Assembly (NCBI GenBank): GCA_902806175.1
Contig: CADCVQ010000050.1
Location: forward strand, 1 to 64,000
Source: an uncultured Solirubrobacteraceae bacterium
Lineage (GTDB): Bacteria; Actinomycetota; Thermoleophilia; Solirubrobacterales; Solirubrobacteraceae
Direction of reading: 5' to 3'
DNA length: 64,000 bases
Positions 42,706 through 49,410 of the stretch are shown here, one piece after another. Position 1 is the first letter of the stretch, and every line of letters starts with the position of its first letter. Under the pieces are notes generated by a model. The model ran no database searches. It was not told where the DNA came from and saw only the letters and a list, made by a program, of their open reading frames with translations. The position numbers and the translations under genes were made by a program.

Positions 42706-43390
42706 GCCCGGCAAGACCGTCGCGATCATCCAGTCCAACTACATCCCTTGGAAGGGCTACTTCGACGTCATCAACGGCGCCGACGAGTTCTTTCTCTACG
42801 ACACCGTCCAGTACACGCGCCGAGACTGGCGCAACCGCAATCGGATCAAGACCGCGCAGGGACCCCAGTGGCTGACGATCCCGGTGCAGGGCAGCCGCGC
42901 ACAGCGGATCTGCGACGTCCAGATCAGTGACCCGCGCTGGGCGGAGCGTCATTGGCGGACCCTGTCGCAGGCGTACGCGCGCGCGCCGTACTTCGCCCAG
43001 TACCGCGACGAGATCGAGACGCTGTACACGAGCGCCGAGGAGCGCAGGCTCAGCGCGGTCAACGAGCGCTTCATCCGGGCGCTCTGCGGACTGCTTGGCA
43101 TCACCACGCCGATCGCCCTGACCGCTGACGACACCGAACATGCGGTCAAGACCGAGAAGCTGTTGGCGATCTGCGTCGCCGCCGGCGCGACCGAGTACCT
43201 CTGCGGTCCCGCGTCGCGGGACTACATCGAAGAGTGGCGGTTTGACGCGGCGGGCATCGTGGTCACCTACGTGGACTACTCCGGCTACCCGGAGTACCCC
43301 CAGCTATTCGGTCCGTTCCTCCACGAGGTCACCGTGCTGGACCTGATCTTCAACACCGGCCCCGACGCGCGGAGCTACATGAAGTCCTGA
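42677..43390 (+). CDS. WbqC-like family protein
   Basis: The 237-residue protein belongs to the WbqC family found in O-antigen and other glycan loci. Diagnostic segments are VAIIQSNYIPWKGYFDVINGADEFFLYD, the QYTRRDWRNRNRIKT motif with many basic residues, and the LCGPASRDYIEEWRF segment. Its biochemical role is still unclear; an amidotransferase-like or acyl-transfer step on nucleotide sugars has been suggested for relatives. It starts inside the upstream methyltransferase gene and its end overlaps the convergent glycosyltransferase gene by 87 nt. Confidence 0.85.
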   Translation: MSSPFSSRSEPGKTVAIIQSNYIPWKGYFDVINGADEFFLYDTVQYTRRDWRNRNRIKTAQGPQWLTIPVQGSRAQRICDVQISDPRWAERHWRTLSQAYARAPYFAQYRDEIETLYTSAEERRLSAVNERFIRALCGLLGITTPIALTADDTEHAVKTEKLLAICVAAGATEYLCGPASRDYIEEWRFDAAGIVVTYVDYSGYPEYPQLFGPFLHEVTVLDLIFNTGPDARSYMKS

Positions 43391-44320
43391 GGCCGCGCCG
43401 GCGTGCTGGTCGATGATGAACAGCGGCCGGCCCTTGGCCTGCTCGAAGACCTTGCCGATGTACAGGCCCATCACCCCCATCATGATGATGATCAGGCCGC
43501 CGATGAGCAGCAGAAGGACCGCGATGCTCGTGTAGCCCGGCAACGGGTCCTCGAAGAAGTAGAAGTACAGGAGATAGCACGCCAGCAGGGCGCCACCGAA
43601 CGCCACGAAGAAGCCGAGGAAGACGATCCACCGTAGGAGCACGGTCGTCTGAAAGAGCAGGCCGTCGATCGCAACTCGGATGAGCCGCCGCATCGTGTAG
43701 GAGCTGTCGCCGTCGTAACGGTCTGACTGCTCGATCTCGATCGTGGTGTGTTCGAACCCCAGCCACTCGAGAAGTCCGAGATACTCGCGGTGCTGGTCGC
43801 GCACGCTCAGGAAGGCGTCGACGACCTTGCGCGACAGCAGGCTGAGGGTGCCGTGGTCGGTATCGGTCGCCGTTCCGAGGATGACGTTGCGCAGGCGGAA
43901 GTACGCGCGGCTCGCGATCCGGCGCGCGAGCGAGTGGTGGTTGCGCGTGCGGCGGCTGTGGACGAGGTCGTAGCCTTCCTGGGCTGAGGCATAGAGCACC
44001 GGGATCGCCTCCGGTGGCTCCTGCAGGTCGCAATCCATGACGACGACCCATCGCCCACGACTCTGCGCCAGGCCGGCGGTGATCGCGGCGTGCTGGCCGA
44101 AGTTCCGGCTCAGCCGGAATCCGCGGACTCGTGGGTCGGCGTCGGCCAGTTCGTTGAGGATCGCCCACGAGCCGTCGGGGCTGCGGTCGTCGACGAAGAT
44201 CAGCTCGAAGCTGGACGTGACCTGGGAGACGCTGGCGACCAGACGCTCGTGCAGGACGCGCAGGGCGCCGCTGCACCCGTACACCGCAACGACGACGCTG
44301 AGCTCGGTCACGCTGGCCAT
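43304..44320 (-). CDS. Polyprenyl-phosphate glycosyltransferase (GT2, GtrB/DPM1-like)
   Basis: The 338-residue protein has an N-terminal GT2 domain (LSVVVAVYGCSGALRVL; FVDDRSPDGSW; the DCD in VVVMDCDLQEPPEAI) and two C-terminal transmembrane helices (about 232-258 and 267-298). This architecture makes undecaprenyl-phosphate-linked monosaccharides on the inner membrane face. A flippase and a GT-C transferase, both present in this cluster, would complete the route. The last 29 codons overlap the convergent wbqC-like gene, so the C-terminus may be a recent extension. Confidence 0.88.
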   Translation of the reverse strand: MASVTELSVVVAVYGCSGALRVLHERLVASVSQVTSSFELIFVDDRSPDGSWAILNELADADPRVRGFRLSRNFGQHAAITAGLAQSRGRWVVVMDCDLQEPPEAIPVLYASAQEGYDLVHSRRTRNHHSLARRIASRAYFRLRNVILGTATDTDHGTLSLLSRKVVDAFLSVRDQHREYLGLLEWLGFEHTTIEIEQSDRYDGDSSYTMRRLIRVAIDGLLFQTTVLLRWIVFLGFFVAFGGALLACYLLYFYFFEDPLPGYTSIAVLLLLIGGLIIIMMGVMGLYIGKVFEQAKGRPLFIIDQHAGAASGLHVAPRVGAGVEDQVQHGDLVEERTE

Positions 44321-44407
44321 CTCAGCACATTCGCGGGTGGCCGGCCGGTCCTCGCGTTGCGAGTCCGAACGCCCCGCGCCCCCGCGGCCGAGTCACGCGA
44401 GTCCAGC

Positions 44408-45280
44408 TTGAAGATCTGCCTGAGATGCGAGCAGCGCTTCGAGGCCGGAGATTGGGCCTGTCCGGCCTGCGGGCACGAGCCAGAGCGCAAGGACGGGCTG
44501 CTGCTCTTCGCTCCCGAGCTGGACTCGCAGGTCGACGATTTCGACGAGCGCTGGTTTCCGGCGCTCGCGGCACGCGAGGCGGCGAGCTTCTGGTTTCGCA
44601 GTCGCAACCGGCTGATCGTGTGGGCGCTCGGACGTCATTTCCCTTCGGCGAGGAGCCTGCTCGAGGTGGGCTGCGGGACGGGCTTCGTGGTGGCGGGGAT
44701 CGCGGAGGCCGTCGCGCCGCTGACGCTCGCAGCCGGCGACGCCCAGAGCAGCGGACTCGCGTTCGCCCGTGCTCGCGCGCCGCAAGCGCGTCTGTACCAG
44801 TTCGACGCGCGTTCGCTTCCGTTCGATCGCGAGTTCGACGTGGTGGGTGCCTTTGACGTCATCGAGCATCTCGACGAGGACGAGCGCGTCCTCGCGCAGA
44901 TGTGGCGCGCCGTCCGGCCGGGCGGCGGCGCGCTGATCACCGTCCCTCAGCACCGCTGGCTGTGGAGCGCCGAGGACGACGCCGGCGGCCACAAGCGGCG
45001 ATACTCGCGCCGAGAGCTGGTCGGGAAGGTGCAGCGTGCCGGGTTCTCCGTCGAGCGCGTGACCTCGTTCGTGTCGGCGCCGCTCCCGCTGATGGCCGCG
45101 TCACGGCTCCGGGCGCGGGTGGGGATGCGGCATGACCCGGATTCGAACGCCGAGCTCTCGCTGCCGCGCGCGCTCGATCGGCTGCTCGAGGCGGCGATGA
45201 CGGGCGAGCGGGCCCTCATCCGGAGGGGCATGTCCTTCCCGGCGGGCGGGTCACTGCTGCTCGTCGCGCGTCGCCACTGA
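44408..45280 (+). CDS. SAM-dependent methyltransferase with N-terminal zinc ribbon
   Basis: The 290-residue protein begins with CLRC...CPAC (about residues 4-22), a four-cysteine zinc ribbon, followed by a class I methyltransferase domain: SAM loop LLEVGCGTGFVVAG, FDVVGAFDVIEHLDEDERVL and the strand GGGALITVPQH. A YSRRELVGKVQRAGF segment follows, as in ubiE/sugar methyltransferases. The C-terminal 60 residues are hydrophobic and arginine-rich. The start is uncertain; TTG 44408 places the first cysteine at residue 4 and is the best of several poor choices. Confidence 0.75.
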   Translation: MKICLRCEQRFEAGDWACPACGHEPERKDGLLLFAPELDSQVDDFDERWFPALAAREAASFWFRSRNRLIVWALGRHFPSARSLLEVGCGTGFVVAGIAEAVAPLTLAAGDAQSSGLAFARARAPQARLYQFDARSLPFDREFDVVGAFDVIEHLDEDERVLAQMWRAVRPGGGALITVPQHRWLWSAEDDAGGHKRRYSRRELVGKVQRAGFSVERVTSFVSAPLPLMAASRLRARVGMRHDPDSNAELSLPRALDRLLEAAMTGERALIRRGMSFPAGGSLLLVARRH

Positions 45281-45338
45281 CGCGCTCCAGAGGAGCTCGC
45301 GCAACCACGGCGCTTGCGAGCGCAGGCGCCCGGCGCCA

Positions 45339-45875
45339 TCAGACCTTCTTGAGCTGGGCGATCCCGGGCTGCGGCGTCGAGCCGGCGCGGTAGTACAGGG
45401 CGCGCCCGAAGCGGATCCCGGCGTCGGACGGCAGCAGCGCGATGATCAGCACGCGCGCGACCTCGTTGATCTGCGTGAACTCGTCGATGCTGACCTGCGA
45501 GAACAGCGTCAGCACGATGACGACGAGGTACGTCGCGAAGCCGAGCATCTGCGCGAGCGTCGTCGCGGGCGCGTACTTCGCCGCCTTGTCGGGGTCATCG
45601 ACGGTCTGAAAGAGCAGGTTGCGCCCGAAGCGGATCAACGCGTCGGACGGCAGCAGCGCGCCGATGAGGAACATCGTGAGCGTGCCCATCTGCTCGAGCT
45701 CGGCCGAGGTGACGGTCGCGCTGTCGGAGGCCAGCAGCGCCAGCAGCGCGAAGAGCAGGAACGCGCCGAAGGCGAGTAGCTGCGGGACAGTCAGGTTCGG
45801 ACGCGGCGTGCCGCCGCTCTGCGGAGCGGGTTGCGGCGGCTGCTTGGGCTGCGCGGCTCCTGCTGCTCCCTGCAC
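45339..45875 (-). CDS. Membrane protein of unknown function with an internal duplication
   Basis: The 178-residue protein starts at a GTG 7 nt after a TACGCT hexamer. A Pro/Gln-rich N-terminus (1-28) is followed by hydrophobic segments (about 30-48, 66-78, 112-125 and 138-150). The cytoplasmic-like motif LLPSDALIRFGRNLLF recurs later as LLPSDAGIRFGRALYY, so the protein seems built from two copies of a helix-plus-amphipathic unit. No family is recognised. A remnant of its 5' end occurs at 40147-40272. Confidence 0.7.
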   Translation of the reverse strand: MQGAAGAAQPKQPPQPAPQSGGTPRPNLTVPQLLAFGAFLLFALLALLASDSATVTSAELEQMGTLTMFLIGALLPSDALIRFGRNLLFQTVDDPDKAAKYAPATTLAQMLGFATYLVVIVLTLFSQVSIDEFTQINEVARVLIIALLPSDAGIRFGRALYYRAGSTPQPGIAQLKKV

Positions 45876-45907
45876 TGTCGCGAGCGTAGCTCAGGGGGCG
45901 GCGACGC
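45866..45907 (-). repeat. Right copy of the direct repeat bracketing the glycan cluster, with promoter
   Basis: It spans the fahA stop (TGA at 45893-45891), the TACGCT -10 (45883-45888) and the first codons of the 178-residue gene. The left copy at 40263-40303 reproduces all three parts. Confidence 0.75.
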
Positions 45908-46979
45908 GGCCGCGCACCTCGCCCAGCTCGACAGCGCCGGCGTTGGCGCGCAGCACGACGTCGTCGCCGTCGGCGAGCCAGCGCTGCCCCCGGTGCAGCT
46001 CGGCGAGCGAGCCCGCGCTCTGCGGCTGCGTGCCGCTGATCGTGCCCGTCGCGAAGAGGTCGCCGGCGCTCAGGCGCGCGCCGTTGACGGTGAGGTGCGC
46101 GAGCATCTGCGCCGGCGTCCAGTACAGGCTCTTCGCGCTCGGGCGCGAGACGACCTCGCCGTTGATCTCGATGCTGAGGTCGATGCCGAGCAGCCACGGC
46201 TCTTTCGCTGTCAGGTAGGGCGCGGCCGGCGGGTCCTGCGGCGGCGGCTGCGTGCGAGCTGCGGCGAGCGCCGTCAAGGGCGTGATCCAGGCCGACATCG
46301 ACGTCGCGAAGGACTTGCCGAGGAACGGGCCCAGCGGCTCGTACTCATAGCGCTGGATGTCGCGCGCGCTCCAGTCGTTGACGACGACCACGCCGAAGAT
46401 GTGCTGTTCGGCGCGATCGATTGCGATCGGTCCCGTCGCCGTCGGGCCGCAGATGTAGCCGAGCTCGGCCTCGAGGTCGAGCTGGGCGGTCGCCTGCAGG
46501 ACCGCCGGGCCGATCTGCCCATGCGGGCGGCGGATCGTCGTGCCGCTGACGACGACCGTGGAGGCGCGCCCGTGGTAGGCGATCGGCATGTGGCGCCAGT
46601 TGTCGCGCACCGCCGGCGCGTCCGGGCGGAAGATGGCGCCGAAGTTCGTGGCGTGCTCGAGCGACGCGTAGAAGTCGACGTAGTCCGGGATCTGGATCGG
46701 GAGCACGGCGGTCGTGTCGGCAAGGGCGCGGCGCGCTGCGGCGGGCGCGTCCGCCGCGGCCTGCTGGACTGCGCACCAGGCGGGCGGGCCGAGCTCGATG
46801 AGGGCGTTGAGGGTGGGGGAGCGCAGAGCGCGGCGCAGGTCGGGGCCGTCGTCGTCGAGCGCAAGCTCCGCGGCGAGCAGCACGTCGTCGCCGTCGCGCA
46901 GGGCGGGCTGCGGCGCGCCGCCGTCCACGCGGACCACGCCCCACTGGAGGTTCGCGGCTGAAGGCTCGCGCAGGGTCAT
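45891..46979 (-). CDS. fahA: Fumarylacetoacetase
   Basis: The 363-residue enzyme hydrolyses fumarylacetoacetate to fumarate and acetoacetate, the last step of tyrosine catabolism. The segment DYVDFYASLEHATNFGAIF carries the first metal aspartate and the catalytic histidine; ELGYICG and VVVNDWSARDIQRYEYEPLGPF supply further metal ligands and active-site residues. The N-terminal domain is shorter than in mammalian FAH. The ATG at 46979 has a TACGTT hexamer 10 nt upstream. The gene is separated from hmgA by the DUF559-type gene and repeats. Confidence 0.93.
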   Translation of the reverse strand: MTLREPSAANLQWGVVRVDGGAPQPALRDGDDVLLAAELALDDDGPDLRRALRSPTLNALIELGPPAWCAVQQAAADAPAAARRALADTTAVLPIQIPDYVDFYASLEHATNFGAIFRPDAPAVRDNWRHMPIAYHGRASTVVVSGTTIRRPHGQIGPAVLQATAQLDLEAELGYICGPTATGPIAIDRAEQHIFGVVVVNDWSARDIQRYEYEPLGPFLGKSFATSMSAWITPLTALAAARTQPPPQDPPAAPYLTAKEPWLLGIDLSIEINGEVVSRPSAKSLYWTPAQMLAHLTVNGARLSAGDLFATGTISGTQPQSAGSLAELHRGQRWLADGDDVVLRANAGAVELGEVRGRVAAP

Positions 46980-46989
46980 CGCTCGCGCC

Positions 46990-46995
46990 AACGTA
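46990..46995 (-). promoter_or_regulatory. -10-like TACGTT before fahA
   Basis: On the minus strand TACGTT ends 10 nt before the fahA ATG, suggesting fahA does not depend on the hmgA operon promoter. Confidence 0.4.
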
Positions 46996-47038
46996 GGCGA
47001 TCTGCGAGAGGCCGGCGCGGGCCGGGCCCCGAGTGGAC

Positions 47039-47083
47039 ATGTCGCGCGCGGTGCGCCATGCGCATCCTCACATGACACGACGA
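47039..47083 (-). repeat. Palindromic repeat, family A, inverted copy at the 3' side of the DUF559-type gene
   Basis: Read on the minus strand it aligns with the tandem units at 47975-48236 (TCGTGTC...GGATGCGCATGGCGCACC...CGCGACA), with about 70 percent identity over 41 positions. It lies 13 nt beyond the gene's stop codon and in opposite orientation to the tandem array. Confidence 0.65.
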
Positions 47084-47096
47084 CTCGGATTGGCGG

Positions 47097-47996
47097 CTAC
47101 CCGAGCAACGGCGTGAGCTCCGCCGCCGTCTGCGTGCCGCGCTCGAATACGTCGCCCCAGGTGAAGGCGAGGTGACTGGAGCGCCGGCGGCGGGCGACGT
47201 CGTCCTCGAAGGCGCGGCGGCTGGCGTGGAAGCGGTAGCTCAGCAGCTCGACGGTGAGCCTGTGGCGCGGCCAGTGGCAGTCGACCTTGTCGCCGGCGAG
47301 GTCGATGTTCGTGCGGGGAAGCGGCAGGCCGTGGCGGCGCAGCAGCGCGAGGAAGCCGTCCTCGAGGTCACTGAGGGTCACGTCGGCGCCGAGCGCCTGG
47401 CGCAGCTTCGCGATGCCCTTCTTCGTGGGGTTGCGCGCAATGCAGCGCTCGACGTCCGGCGGCGTCACCCGATGGCGGATCCATGCCTCGTGACAGGCAC
47501 GCGTCAGGTCCGCGCGCGACAGGCGTGGCGCCATGTCGAGCAGGATGCGCGGCACCGTTGTGATGGCGACGCCGTGCAACCGCGTGACGTCGGCCGGATG
47601 CAGCTGCCTCACGCGGTGCACGACGAGGCCCCTGCGCTCGCGGCCGGAGGTCGTGGGAACCGTGACCTCGAGCTGGCCCACGTGCACCGACACGATCCGC
47701 ATCGCGTGGCCGGCGGACCCGTGGCTGACGGCAGCTCCAGCGCCCGCCGCCAGCGCAGCGGCCATGAGATCTGCCAGCAGCGACGGCGCGGTGTGGCCGA
47801 CGGCATAGACCCCGACGTGGACGGGGCGCAGCCGGCCGTCGGCGCGCCAGCGCTTGATCCGCTCACGATCTATGCCGGCGGCGACGAGCTGTGCGTGGGA
47901 GATCCTGCCGTGCTGCTGGCCGGCGATGCGGGCGACCGCGTAGAACAGACGGCGCTGCGGCGCGGTGATCGCGATCGTGTCATACGGAGGGCCCAT
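47097..47996 (-). CDS. DUF559-type protein with N-terminal AbiEi-like winged helix
   Basis: The 299-residue protein has an N-terminal AbiEi_4-like winged helix (about 14-62: VARIAGQQHGRISHAQLVAAGIDRE, then LRPVHVGVYAVGH), a middle region with SHGSAGHAMRI and TTVPRILLDMA, and a C-terminal DUF559 domain (about 205-299). DUF559 is related to Vsr/restriction-endonuclease-like nucleases. Candidate acidic residues are visible around LPLPRTNIDLAGDKVDCHWP, but the family motif is not fully typical. The ATG chosen lies inside the first repeat unit, so the first 10 codons are repeat-derived. The family is greatly expanded in Solirubrobacterales (recollection); function unknown. Confidence 0.75.
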   Translation of the reverse strand: MGPPYDTIAITAPQRRLFYAVARIAGQQHGRISHAQLVAAGIDRERIKRWRADGRLRPVHVGVYAVGHTAPSLLADLMAAALAAGAGAAVSHGSAGHAMRIVSVHVGQLEVTVPTTSGRERRGLVVHRVRQLHPADVTRLHGVAITTVPRILLDMAPRLSRADLTRACHEAWIRHRVTPPDVERCIARNPTKKGIAKLRQALGADVTLSDLEDGFLALLRRHGLPLPRTNIDLAGDKVDCHWPRHRLTVELLSYRFHASRRAFEDDVARRRRSSHLAFTWGDVFERGTQTAAELTPLLG

Positions 47997-48236
47997 GTCA
48001 CACCTGAGGCGACAGGACCTCGCTTTTCGCCCCTCTCCCAGGCGGTCGTGTCGCGCGGGGGGGCGGATGGCGCACCTTGGACGACATGACGGCGCTTGGA
48101 CCCTCTCCCGTGTGGTTGTGTCGCGTGTGGGGGCGGATGACGCACCCCGCACGACACGACCGTGCTTCTCGCCCGCTGCGACGTAGTCGTGTCGCGTCGG
48201 GGGGCGGTAGACGCACCCCGCGCGACACGATCGCGC
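47975..48236 (+). repeat. Tandem array of four ~71-bp palindromic units, family A
   Basis: Units begin at 47975, 48046, 48116 and 48187 (spacing 71, 70, 71). Each starts TYGTGTCG, has GGGGGCGG and ACGCACC in the middle and, in units 2-4, ends with CGACACGA- or CGACATGA-type sequence complementary to the start; a CT-rich linker follows. Unit 1 is the most diverged and contains the start codon of the DUF559-type gene; unit 4 ends at the hmgA stop codon. Confidence 0.88.
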
Positions 48237-49408
48237 TACACCGGCGCCTGCGCCCCCGCGTGCCAGCTCAAGGCGTAGCGCGGGTCGTCCAGCTCGCGCG
48301 CGAGCGCCGTCAGCCGCAAGGGAGCGAACGTGTCGCACATCACCGCCAGCTCGTCGGTTCGCGTGGAGCCCAGCGAGGCCTCGACGCGGCCCGGCTGCGG
48401 GCCGTGCGGCAGGCCGCTGGGGTGCAGCGTCAGCGCGCCCGCGCCGACGCCGGCACGCGAGCCGAACTGGCCGTCGACGTAGTAGATGACCTCCTCGGAC
48501 TGCAGATTGGAGTGGTGGTAGGGGATCGGCACCGCGAGCGGGTCCCAGTCGAGGTTGCGCGGGCAGAACGAGCAGATCACGAAGTTCGGGCCCTGGAAGG
48601 TCTGGTGCACCGTCGGCGGCTGGTGCAGCCGCCCCGACTTCGGCTCGAAGTCGTGGATGTTGAAGCTGTAGGGATAGACGTAGCCGTCCCAGCCGACGAC
48701 GTCGAAGGGGTGGTAGTCCAGGACGAAGCGCTGAAAGCCGCGCCGCACCCGCACGACGAGCTCGAACGCCCCGCGATCGCGGTGGGTCTTCAGCGACGCC
48801 GGCGGATGGAAGTCGCGCTGCGAGAACGGCGCGTGCTCGAGCAGTTGGCCGTAGCGGTTGCGATAGCGGTTGGGCGTCTCGATCCCGCCCGGGGTGTGGA
48901 ACGTCAGCCACGTCTGCGGCCCGTCGTCGCACTTCACCCGGTACGTCGTGCCGCGGGGGATCACGACGTAGTCGTGCTGCCCGTAGGGCAGGCTCCCGAA
49001 GATCGTCTCGAAGACGCCCGACCCCTCGTGGACGAACACCACCTCGTCGCCCTCGCCGTTGCGATAGAAGCCGTCGAACTCCTCGACGGGCTTGCAGATC
49101 GCCATCTCGACGTCGTTGTTGAACATCAGCACGCGGCGCCCGAAGATCGGGTCTCCGGCCGCCCCCAGCCCGCTGGTCTGCGTCAGCCGGTGCACGTGCG
49201 CGTCGGGTATCCACTCCTCCAGCGCGACCGGCTCGAACGAGCCGACCTCCATCACGTCACACGGCGAGCGCAGGTGATAGAGGATCGACTCGTTGCCCGA
49301 GAAGCCCTCGTAGCCCATGACCTCCTCGACGAGCAGGTCGCCGCTCTCGCCGTCGCGGACCTGCGTGTGCCGTTTGGCCGGCACGTCGCCCAGGGACACG
49401 TAGCGCAT
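48236..49408 (-). CDS. hmgA: Homogentisate 1,2-dioxygenase
   Basis: The 390-residue iron enzyme opens the homogentisate ring to maleylacetoacetate. The iron-binding region is visible as PIPYHHSNLQSEEVIYYVDG followed by TLHPSGLPHGP, containing the conserved His and Glu ligands. FHTPGGIETPNRYRN and VYPYSFNIHDFEPK are also family segments. The protein is shorter than the mammalian form, as in many actinobacteria. It starts 2 nt after the hppD stop, and its own stop abuts the repeat array. Confidence 0.95.
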   Translation of the reverse strand: MRYVSLGDVPAKRHTQVRDGESGDLLVEEVMGYEGFSGNESILYHLRSPCDVMEVGSFEPVALEEWIPDAHVHRLTQTSGLGAAGDPIFGRRVLMFNNDVEMAICKPVEEFDGFYRNGEGDEVVFVHEGSGVFETIFGSLPYGQHDYVVIPRGTTYRVKCDDGPQTWLTFHTPGGIETPNRYRNRYGQLLEHAPFSQRDFHPPASLKTHRDRGAFELVVRVRRGFQRFVLDYHPFDVVGWDGYVYPYSFNIHDFEPKSGRLHQPPTVHQTFQGPNFVICSFCPRNLDWDPLAVPIPYHHSNLQSEEVIYYVDGQFGSRAGVGAGALTLHPSGLPHGPQPGRVEASLGSTRTDELAVMCDTFAPLRLTALARELDDPRYALSWHAGAQAPV

Positions 49409-49410
49409 GA

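Noticed and set aside
45880-45908. tRNA-like opening GCGAGCGTAGCTCAG at 45880 and 40276
   Set aside because: No anticodon or T arm follows. The sequence is explained by the duplicated promoter and gene start on the minus strand.
47975-48236. Tandem array considered as a CRISPR
   Set aside because: Units are ~71 bp, diverge along their whole length and are internally palindromic; there is no constant repeat with unique spacers and no cas gene.
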